A stretch of 64,000 nucleotides of DNA. Origin: Halictus rubicundus (lineage: Eukaryota > Arthropoda > Insecta > Hymenoptera > Halictidae). The DNA is taken from assembly GCF_050948215.1 (NCBI RefSeq), contig NC_135152.1:6110310-6174309 (forward strand), given 5' to 3'. Of the stretch, positions 1 through 9,438 are shown piece by piece. The position numbers and the translations under genes were made by a program. Within the stretch, counting starts at the first letter, position 1, and every line of letters starts with the position of its first letter. The notes under the pieces are model-generated. The model saw nothing but the letters and a program-made list of their open reading frames with translations, was not told where the DNA came from and ran no database searches.

Positions 1-861
1 TCCGTAGGAGTGACTATACGGTTCCTGTATAGGTGCCCTCGAGTATGGCCCCATAAGGGCACGGGATCCACGGTTTCCGTGGCAGGGGTTGGTCTCGTGG
101 TTTGCCGGTGGTGGGGCAATGGGATCGGGGAGAGGGAGAGCAAGCGACGAAGAGAGGGGCTTGTCCCCGGCTCGAAGCCAGCCGGCGGCCTCGCCGAGAA
201 CCTGGAGGGAGTTGGGAACAGGCCGGAGTTGCCAGACGAGTTTCTGCCGAGGCAGGACGAGCTCACTTTCATGGCTCTCTGACAGCTTGGCCGGTCGACG
301 CGATTTCCGTTCGTCGGTGCACCGTTGTACGATCTCAGTGCGCGGCTCTATCGAACCCGAAAAAACCCGAACGCCATTCCAGTGATCTCCTTGGTACCCT
401 AAACGAAAACAAAATCTTCGGTGCTCCACGGACACTTTCGACGACGTTTGAACGGTGGACATTGTGTGCCAAAGGCATCGGGTGGGGTGGCTATTCGTCT
501 TCTAGAAGTGCTATTGTGTCAACTCGAAGAACCCGAAGAGATTGAAATCGGAAGAGCAAGCATCGGAGGGATTGGTGACCGTCGCTCGGGAGGTTTGCTG
601 AAAGAAGTTGGTGCACCTGCCGCAGTGGTTCTCGCGGCGCCACTCACGTGTTGCATGCGTGCCTCGCTATCCATCATGGTCGCGGGCACCGGGCGGCTCT
701 GATTGGTCCGGCGGCGGGTCACGTGGTATGGTAATTGAGCCCCGGTGGGCGGGGAGGAGCGAACGAGGCCGCGGAGGCTCGCGGAGGATCGCGAGCTCGG
801 CGGAAGGAGAGAAGAGGAGAGGATAAGCAGCTGTCTGCCGGGAGTCCGCTGCTCTTCGTGG

Positions 862-863
<2 letters not shown>
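1..863. other. Upstream flank of Dfd, GC-rich, no gene recognised
   Basis: This stretch precedes the Dfd leader and is clearly richer in G and C than most of the window. Open frames in it overlap one another on both strands and have arginine-, serine- and glycine-rich content without recognisable motifs, which is what GC-rich non-coding DNA produces. It probably contains the Dfd core promoter or distal 5' UTR sequence, but I cannot point to a TATA box or a convincing initiator-plus-downstream-element pair, so the transcription start is not placed. Confidence 0.5.
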
Positions 864-908
<45 letters not shown>

Positions 909-909
909 C
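864..909. repeat. (CT)n microsatellite upstream of Dfd
   Basis: Nearly uninterrupted CT dinucleotides, about 46 bp, ending some 300 bp before the Dfd start codon. On the other strand this is a GA tract, the type of sequence bound by GAGA-factor-class proteins at insect Hox promoters and Polycomb elements. A regulatory role here is inference; similar tracts occur many times elsewhere in this window. Confidence 0.9.
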
Positions 910-1215
910 CCCTGGTGGTGTCTCCTTTTTACCCGGTGCTCGTCGTCTCGGCTCACCCTTTCCCCCGTCGGGCGGAAAAAGTCACCCCGTGCCGGGCACA
1001 GGCTACGCAGGGGGAGAGGGATGTCGGCCACGGGCCTTGGTGCAGTGTGGTGTTGCGCGCTTCCGATACAATGAATATTAACATGGAGCCTAACTCTATC
1101 AGCTAAGAGGTCGCGACAGTAGAGGACAGTGTCCGCCAAGGTGCGAAGGTGTTGGAAAGTTTCGAGGAGAGAGAGAGGACACAGTGTTGTTGTAGCGGGA
1201 TCCGTCGTCGCGAAG
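910..1215 (+). other. Dfd: Probable 5' leader (5' UTR) of Dfd
   Basis: Sequence directly before the Dfd start codon. It contains at least two short upstream ORFs: one at 1021-1074 (17 codons plus stop) and one at 1071-1106 (11 codons plus TAA, with a second in-frame ATG at 1083). The frame of Dfd itself stays open upstream to about 1129, but no ATG occurs in it before 1216, so 1216 is the first usable start in that frame. The true 5' end and any upstream non-coding exon cannot be seen from sequence. Confidence 0.5.
1071..1106 (+). CDS. Candidate upstream ORF in the Dfd leader (11 aa)
   Basis: ATG at 1071, stop TAA at 1104-1106, encoding MNINMEPNSIS; a second in-frame ATG lies at 1083. It ends 109 nt before the Dfd ATG in a different frame. 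If this region is transcribed, such a uORF could dampen Dfd translation. A short ORF like this also arises easily by chance, and no conservation data are available here. Confidence 0.25.
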   Translation: MNINMEPNSIS

Positions 1216-2134
1216 ATGAGTTCGTTCCTGATGAACCCGTCCGCCGGCGGTGGATACCATCATCACCAGCACCAGCAGGCCGCGGGGGCGCATCATCTGG
1301 CCGCGACCTCGGTGATGGTGGACCCGAAGTTCCCTCCTAGCGAGGAGTATAGTCAGAGCAATTATATCCCGTCGACCGGCGCGGACTTTTTCCCGGCCAG
1401 TGGGGGCGGCCACCACCTGAACCATCCGCAGTCCCATCAGCTGCAGTACGGCTACCATCAGCATCACCATCAAGCCGCGTCGACCCCTTACGGCGCGTCC
1501 TCCGCGGTGCAGTTGAACGGCGGTTATGCCGGTTACGGAGGCTACTACGGACCCCATCATCCTCATCACCAGGTGCACGCGGTACACCATGCGAGCTTGC
1601 ATCCTCATCATCACGCGGTCGGAGCCCTGGCAATGCCGCCAGAGGCTCAGCAACCACCGCTCACGTGTCCATCCGCGATGTCCCAGCAACAGCCTCAGCA
1701 ACAACCACCTGTGTCCGCGTCCACGGTCCTCGGATCCACGCCGCTCAGCCCTGGAATCATGCAGAATCACGTGCAGCCGCCGCCTCCACCGCCCGATAGT
1801 CTTCAGCATCATCAGCCGCCGAGTCAGCACGACAGCAATGCCTGTAGTCCTGCTAGCTCCAGTCAACTGCACCGAGACAACTCGCCGGAGCTGCAACAGC
1901 AATCGACTGGGCAACAGTCGCAGCATATACAGAACGCCCAGCAACAACAGTCGCAGAGTCAACAACAGTCCCAGCAACAGCTTCACGTGGATGACGGATC
2001 CGATCAGGACGATATGGAGGACGATCAGATGATGGACGGGTCGCCGGGCATGATGGAGGACGACGACGACGACGAGGAGAACGGAGACCGAGTGATTTAT
2101 CCGTGGATGAAGAAGATCCACGTCGCTGGCGTCG
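1216..2134 (+). CDS. Dfd: Deformed (Dfd/Hox4) homeodomain transcription factor, coding exon 1
   Basis: First coding exon, residues 1-306 plus the first base of codon 307. The start is the ATG at 1216: it begins MSSFLMNPS, the typical Hox amino terminus, followed by DPKFPPSEEY at residues 36-45, a hallmark of Dfd/Hox4 proteins. Next come His-, Gly- and Tyr-rich segments (about 74-140), Pro/Gln stretches, and a Gln-rich opa-type tract (about 228-256). An acidic tract (about 259-288, with five consecutive Asp) precedes the YPWM hexapeptide core at residues 295-298 (2098-2109), the contact for the PBC cofactor Extradenticle. The exon ends after HVAGV in a phase-1 donor, CG|GTGAGT at 2135. Dfd is a nuclear factor that specifies mandibular and maxillary identity in insects. 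Glutamine and histidine runs vary between species. Spliced length with exon 2 is 537 aa, near the roughly 590 aa of fly Dfd. Confidence 0.96.
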
Positions 2135-4409
2135 GTGAGTCGAGGTTTTCAGGGAATGATCGGGACCGGGGGTTCGGGGCTTGTTAGACAGCGATTCTGA
2201 GGGTGGCTTGCTCCTTAGCATTGTAGCATTGAGATTAGGTGTTAAACCGTCTTTTGAGGAACCGTTTGAAAGAGCGGGGTGAAGACAGTGTGGGTGGTTG
2301 GTTTATAGGGTGTAATTTTAGGGGAGCCGAACTGCTTAGCATTGCAGTCTGGTATCACATTTTGTTTGCTTTGACCAATAAATTGTACTGAGTATGGTTT
2401 ATCGTACTATTTTTGATAGGGCAACTCCTAGGAATCTCTAGAAACTTTTTCAATCTTCTAAGAACATTGCAATTTATAGTAGATGATTGAATATTCAGAG
2501 CTACAGTATGGAAAATCTATATATAGAGGCACATTTTGAATTTCCAACCATCAGTTCTTCATGAAAGAAAAATTAATCAGAATTCAACGCAGCTAGGTTG
2601 TCAATTAAACATTAAGGTGAAATTGTAAAATCATGCTAGCGACTCTACTGGTTCGATCACCCAGTGTAGATTATTTATAAAAACCGAGAATGTTCAAATT
2701 ATCATCCGTTTTTGGAAGATAGCTCGAGGAAAGGGGTGAGGAATTAGGGTAGCTGGTTGTTTAGTGTTTCGGCAGTGTGTTTATTAAGATACATGTTAAG
2801 TATTAAAATACCTGTGATTCCCCAAAACAGTTACAAATAATGAAGTAGCAAGTTAGTGTAGCTCTTTGCAATATTCTAATGAGTATACCATGCAGTTCCG
2901 GTATTAAACAATCGGTAGCTCTGGGATAACAGTTTGAAAAGACAATAGGAAATTAGTGTGACCGGTTGTTATGTCGAAAACGCAGCGAACAAGTAGAAGT
3001 TGCCGCCCGTCGGAAACCTGTCTGGCGAGAAGTTAGGCTTATCCACTTGGGAACCTTGCTGAGCACACTGTAACACCCTGATTGTTTTTCCACATTAGTC
3101 TTTTTCAACCAGAATTACTTAAACATTACTGATACACTTTTGAACGTAGTATTGACAATGAAATCTAATCATTTTACAGTACAATTTCCACGATTTTATT
3201 GAATTCCTGACAGCAGAGATATGCCCCGAATGATTTCAAAGGCGGCAGCAAGGTGCTCGACAAAAGAACGCAGGGATCATTGCAAAGCTAACCTGTTAGG
3301 CTGATACATTGCGGTCGCAAGGTGACGCGTTACCGAAAAGCCGGAAGACTGATGAGCCGCAATTTATCGTTGCACCTTCCGATCACCTGCGCGAGATTCT
3401 CTCTCGTCTCTCCGCTATTCGGTTACGCTTAAGCGTCCCGTCATCCTTCACGTCCTCGTTGATGTCACCGAAAGAATCAGGAAATTTGAAAAGCGACTCA
3501 AAATATACACGAACCGAACAAATTGCCAAGAGTCTATTTTCGGCCGGGTAAACAGTCTTTGACGCCAGGGAAACACACTTCGCATTGGATCCAGGCGAAA
3601 CTGAACCTAAATTATACAATCGTCAAGTTAACTACAAAATCTTTGAAAAGTCTTCTTTACGGATGGTATTATTTGCAAGAATAAATCTTTCTCAAAAATA
3701 AAGACAGTGCAAGAATAGAATAGGCAATGTTTACATTTTCTTAATTACAATTCAATAAATTAGAAGTTGAATTTCTAAACGTTAAAACGTATGAAAAGAT
3801 ATTTGAAGCAACGCAATATTTTTCTTAGTTTTATTTTTGTGAAAGTCTCCAAGGATATTGTAATTTAGATTGCTCGGATAATTGTATGTTATTCCTGTTA
3901 ACTAATTTGAAAATGAGTAGAAAATGGTCGGAGCTGTGCAGTTTTTTTATCGGCGATCTACAATTGCAACAGAAATAGTGTTTCGCCGCAAAGGCGTCGA
4001 TAAAAATGGCGCCGGTCGAGCGCGCGTCGAGCCACGGTAGGCGTTTCGCAGAAGGATTATGAATCTTCAAAGGGAATTTTTGCAACGTAATATCCTTCAG
4101 AATTGGGCTGCCTTTGCAGCCTCAAATTTCTATTCGGTTTTGACCGGGGGGAAACTGCTGTTCATTCCAGCTTGCAACTATTCCTTTTGAGCGCCGCTCT
4201 ACGGGGATATAGGATCGCCGTAAAGCCGAATATCATAATTCATGTTTCCAGGTAACAAAAAAATCGCGGTGAAAGAGACACGCGGCGTGTTGTCCGCGAA
4301 ATGAGCTTTTTGGGACGTTGTTCTGCAGCTGCAACGTTGCTTTTTTCAATCATTCCTTTTTAACAACTGTTACCTATCTCCAAACAAGTCCGCATAATTC
4401 TGAAATGTG

Positions 4410-4690
4410 CATAAATGTCTGAAAAAGTACTTGCACGTTTAAACGTCTTTTTATTGTGTAATATATCGTCGCAAAAATTATGAACAATTTTTCTGTACCA
4501 GGTAATTCCAAAATCTACAGACATGTGTGAAAAATAAAGATTCACGTTTAAGTATTGTTTAATCGTATAAAATATTGTTCCAGAAATTTTCAGGAATTTC
4601 ATTCAATTTAAACGTTCAGAATTGTTTGAGAAACAAAGTTTCACGTTCAAGTATTCTTTTATCGTGCAATACCTTCAGAAATGTAAATAT
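4410..4690. repeat. Degenerate tandem repeat in the Dfd intron, about 3 units of ~105 bp
   Basis: Three units share a CACGTTtAA-type core at 4434, 4543 and 4642, each followed by TTTTAtyGT and then a C(A/C)GAAAtt-like segment. Spacing is 109 and 99 bp. Identity is low, so the array is old. No coding or transposon signature. Confidence 0.55.
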
Positions 4691-7338
4691 GTCATTATGT
4701 TGTGATAAAATTATGTAAGTTCAGATAAACATAGAAAACATTGCTTGCGGTGTAGAAAACATTTCAGCTCTGACTTGGAGGTTTTATTTCTCTAATTCTA
4801 GTATTTACTTTCAAGCACCCGCTCATTGCTTGTTTAGAAATATATACTTTTTTAAAATTGTGAGAAGGCCATCGCCTTGTACAGTGGCGGCCATGTTGCC
4901 AACGCAGCGTCAATAGTGATGCTCAACCTATACATCCATCTGCAATGCGACCCTTTTTATTCTTAAAAATAACATGTTCTGGTCTCTCAAAGGAAGTTTC
5001 TAAAAAACGATTAAAACAAAAAGTGCACACAGTACATAACATCAAAAAGACTTGATAATTAAAAGCTGAAAGATCTACTTCTTGACATACAAAAATGCTT
5101 TTAAAAATTCCCAGAAATGTTCAAAACATTAATCACTAGTATTAATCAACCTACAGCTGTGCATAAAATTTTTCTGATGCACATAAAATGAAATTGCTGT
5201 GAATAAAAATACAAAAGAGCGTCCAGCATCCGAACGCTCTCCAAGAATTGGACTCATTTAGCTCGTTAGCTTTCCAGGCACAAAACAATCCCCGAAATTC
5301 CATCCATCGTCCCTAATTGTCACATTCGCGGGCGCATGAAGCCTGTCAGCGTTCAAGACGCTCTCCGGACGTCTCTCATTCGGCTTGACATCCGCTGCCA
5401 AACTTTCCTGTCTCCCGAGCCCGTCCAATTTCCACGGGAGACGTGTCTCGTGGTTCGCCGGCAAACAGCAGTTAGTTTTTCGGTCGGAGTATAGTTGGTC
5501 TACGATCCTCTCTCTGTTGTCCGTGAGTCCTGTGGCATGCGAGACTGCAATCTCTTTCCCCTTTTGACCGAGGCCCGGTCACCGGACGCTGCTGTTAGGA
5601 GAGGGACCGACGGTCAGCTTTGGAATGGAATGTGTCTGCACAGATTCTAAACTGAACTCGCTCCCATGTTTCCTCTATCGAGTCCTCCGGACCACCAAGA
5701 AACGCTTCTAGCCCTGCCACCACCGGGATTGACGTTGCTTGATAGGGACCATGGGATCGACGCACGAAACTTACCGTCTGTGTCACCGTGACGATTGTCG
5801 CCGTGATAACTCTCTTTCGAGCTCCGTTCGACTCGTTTTCGGTCCCGGAATTGCTGGATCTCTCTGACCAACTGGTTTCGAGTTGCTCGGAGGATTGGCT
5901 GGAAAATATTAAGTTAGCTGAAAAAGTGAATACAATTTTTCCAGAGCGACTTTAGGGGGAAAATTGAGGTCACAAATATTTTTGCGAACAAGTCGTTGGA
6001 CTTTTCCAGAGCTATCTCGTAACGAGAAATTGAGCAAATAAATTTTTATATGTGAAAAAATTCGGTTTTTCTGGACGCATCTCGTGAGAAAATAAAGATC
6101 AAAGATCGAGTGATATTCCTCACGTTCTGGCTCCGAGTTTAATTGCTCCAGGTTCTGGCACAACCAGCATTTCTCGAGTTTTTCGATCGGTACGAAAGAC
6201 GTCTGCCCATAATCCTCGTTCAAGTTCGTCAACCATCGAACGGATCGGCCTTGGGTAACGTTGGTCCGCCGATTGTGAAATGTAGAGCCGGTTATTATTA
6301 CACTTCTCTTTCTCTCGAGGGAGCGTCGGTTAGGTTCGTTGGTGTGCGCGACGTGTCTCTTTTATCTGTTACAATCGGCGATCGCGTACTCTGCGGATCG
6401 AAAGACGACGATCGTTCTCGGTTTAGTTCGAAGGGATTGACACCGGAGCCGGTCGTGAAATAATGGCTGGTTTGTCGCGAGGTAAACACTCGCTGCTGCC
6501 AAGCCACCTGACGGGACGCTAATTTGTTTGCCGTGCTAATGGCCGATTTATTATTTTCTCAACTGACAATGCTTGTATCAATCCGAGACGCTTCTCTGTG
6601 AAAACATTGTTGGAGAACAACAGCGAAATAAATCAGCTAGCTCTAACTTGAGGAGAGTGCGAGTCCTCTTCGAAACCAACGCGAAATTTGAAGTTCGTGA
6701 TGGGTTAATTGTTCGAATAGTTAGTAAATTTGCTACTGAAATCCTGTCGATAGAATTCGTAATGATTGTGCTGTCTAAAATAGGGCTTAAATAAGTTTTT
6801 TAAATAATATTCTACGATATATTGTACTGCGATGCTGGAAGCTTTCTTTCTGTAAATTATCAAAGAATTCATGTTTTTCCTTGGAGAAAATATTCGCAGT
6901 CTCTAGGTATAATTATTGGGAAAAGTTTACGAGGGAAATACTCGCAATAATGCGAAAGGGACGCCAGGTGTTCCCAAGAGATTATCCAAGGGATTGTTTG
7001 CGAGTTATTTGCACGTTGTTTATTCGAGGCGAGTGAACAAACTTGGAGATAAGAATAATGGAAACATGAGCGAAAAGGACGATCCTTGCATACCAAACAG
7101 GGAATTATGCGATATTATTGACGAATGATGCTACCAGCGTACGCGGACACGTATTGCGCCATTTTGTATTAATAAGCAAGGTCAAAACGGTTACGTATTT
7201 CCCCTGTGTGTGCGTGGTTGGAAAAATTGTTTTCTTCGATGGACATCGCCTGGAGACTTTGATAAATCAATGTAAAAAATGAGTTTACACCTTTGGAACA
7301 GAGAGCCCGTATAAATATTCATACGTGTTTTCTTTGCG

Positions 7339-7386
7339 TATCGGGGCATGTTTTATTACTTTGTGCTTATCGGGGCATGTTTTATT
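7339..7386. repeat. Exact 19-bp direct repeat, offset 29 bp
   Basis: TATCGGGGCATGTTTTATT occurs at 7339-7357 and again at 7368-7386, in the Dfd intron. A simple short tandem duplication. Confidence 0.85.
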
Positions 7387-8743
7387 TATTAAAGCCAGCG
7401 ATACCCTGTTTTTCTTTTTAGAAAACTGGTGGAGCGAGGCAACAGTTGTGTTTTTACCTAATATAATATTAGTAGTTGCAGTGTATTTTGTTTAATTTGT
7501 ATTAAATACGTTTGGAAAATTTATTCACTGACTCGTGGGCTTAGGAAGTAATTGTTTACTAAAGTCAGGATCCATAGCTTAATGTAAGATTGTGTTAGCG
7601 ACGATAGGATCCTAAGAAGTTTAAGAAATATTGCAGTGAATTTATTTTGTGATTAACGTGGTTCGAGTGGTGCAGATGTTCAAATTATTTTGATTACAAG
7701 AAAACAAAATGGTATGTTTCATTTTCTTGATGGAAGTACAGATTAAATAATATTAAAGGGTGTAGCATTTTTTGTTCTTTCGGTAATAAGATACTTTGAT
7801 TATATTTTGACTTGTATTTAATTTGTGCATCACAAGTTACATATTCGCAGAAGATTGCCATTTTATGCTGTCACTGCAACAGTATAACTCTAATTAATGT
7901 TTTATCAGATCGTTTTGGTCACATTATGTTATCCTGAACGAGTCACTGATCTGATCATGCTTTACAAAAGGAACTTGCATTTCTGACAACTATTTAATGT
8001 AAAAAAATTGATGAATTTAGCCGTACGCTTAGTATATCTACAGTCGATGCGAGATTGTTTTCAAGCGTCGGGTTCCGTCGCTACTGTCACGGCCTACGTG
8101 TGAGCACCAGAATTAGAGCTCCAAACAAAGTTTAAACTGCCATGAATTTTTACCATTTTTTCCAAGTCACAAAATTTCTAAAAATCGAAGTGTCGTAAGT
8201 CTCTAGTGTTGGGGTGAGGAACAATGAAGTTAACAAGAGAATTCTTCAATTTCCGGGGACAAACCAGCACCTTTCTTCCTTCAATAATTTCAGTGAATTG
8301 AACATGATATAATCAAATCACCTCTTTCTTAAAATTTACCCCCCATTTGTGCCATAAATGCACAAAATCCACAATCTAACTAAAAAGAAATAGAACCCTG
8401 ACTCTAACTTAGGCACCACGTTGTCGCAGAGTTAAAACAACTTCAGCTATTCAATTTTCCAAAAGTGTCGCCGCTAGGCTGCGGATCTTTATGCAAAATA
8501 AAAATTGTCTGCATCAATTGCAAGGAAAAGGAGTTACGTTGAAATTGATTTCGTCTTTCAATAATTTTAATGATCTTCGATAGGCTGTAAATAATGTACC
8601 AGTGGTATTAAATTCATTTGATGTTTCTTCTATTTCGTGTTCCACCTACTTATTCACGCAGTCTAATCATCATAAACCCCCTCAGTCCCCTAAATCCTCG
8701 AACCTGGATCACGCGGCTAACCCTTTGAATTTCCATTTTCCAG

Positions 8744-9438
8744 CAAACGGCTCCTACCAACCGGGCATGGAACCAAAACGCCAACGCACAGCGTACACGA
8801 GGCACCAGATCCTGGAGCTGGAGAAGGAGTTCCACTACAATAGGTACCTGACGAGACGGCGACGGATCGAGATCGCTCACACGCTGGTGTTGTCGGAGCG
8901 GCAGATAAAGATCTGGTTCCAGAACCGTCGCATGAAGTGGAAGAAGGACAACAAGCTGCCGAACACGAAGAACGTTCGCAGGAAGAACGCGAACGGGCAG
9001 TCCTCAGGCTCGACAGCCTCGGCATCGAAATCGTCGAAGACTTCGGGGTCCAGGAGCAAGCTGCCAACAGGGAACAACAACAGCCAGAGGAAGAACAACA
9101 ACAACTCACCGTCGAGCGGGATTGATAGCAGCTTGGACTCGAGCGTCGGCTTGGACATGGGCGACGTTCATGCGGTGAACGCGGCCCTTCCGCATACGAA
9201 CGTTGTGCATCCGAGTTTCCAAGGTCACCCGCATCCCCTGGCCCATCTCCAGGCCCAGCTGAGTCATCACCACGTGAGCGGGATGATGGAGGGCCCGACG
9301 GGGGGACCGTTGGGCCACATAGGCTCCGGAAGCATCAGCCCCCTCGCGCCGGCCACCAGTCCGTCAGGACTATCGCAGGTCACGGCTCCCATCCCGCCGT
9401 CGGCGATAAAGTCTGATTATGGTTTAACGGCGCTGTAA
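8744..9438 (+). CDS. Dfd: Deformed (Dfd/Hox4), coding exon 2 with homeobox
   Basis: Second coding exon, completing codon 307 (G|CA, Ala) through TAA at 9436-9438, residues 307-537. The Dfd-type linker ANGSYQPGMEPKRQRTAYTR leads into the 60-residue homeodomain at residues 317-376 (8773-8952). Helix 3 carries KIWFQNRRMKWKK, with the invariant Trp, Phe, Asn and Arg DNA contacts intact. The flank DNKLPNTKNVRRK just after it is diagnostic for Dfd/Hox4 rather than Scr or Antp. The tail is Ser/Asn/Gly rich (about 385-425), then His/Pro rich, ending KSDYGLTAL. No frameshift or missing residue is seen. The protein binds AT-rich sites together with Extradenticle/Homothorax. The reading frame is open for 23 further codons after the TAA (see finding). 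The frame also stays open upstream to 8602, but that part lies in the intron. Confidence 0.97.

Larger units (their letters stand above)
2135..8743 (+). other. Dfd: Dfd intron (phase 1) between YPWM and homeobox exons
   Basis: The intron starts with a consensus donor GTGAGT (2135-2140) and ends with a pyrimidine-rich acceptor ending TTTTCCAG at 8743. A CTAAC sequence at 8717-8721 is a good branch-site candidate 23 nt before the acceptor. Joining G|CA restores an Ala codon and the continuous HVAGVANGSYQPG linker, which supports the boundaries. An intron at this position is common in Hox genes. The 6.6 kb interior is AT-rich with GC-richer islands near 3300-3560, 5260-5880 and 6140-6500. It contains a degenerate three-unit repeat (4410-4690), a 19-bp direct repeat (7339-7386), and no other coding sequence I can recognise. 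Hox introns often carry enhancers; none is identifiable here by eye. Confidence 0.93.

Noticed and set aside
1099..2121. 340-codon open frame antisense to Dfd exon 1
   Set aside because: Its Leu/Val/Arg/His runs are the reverse complement of the Gln-, His- and Asp-rich coding repeats of Dfd. It has no domain and no independent support.
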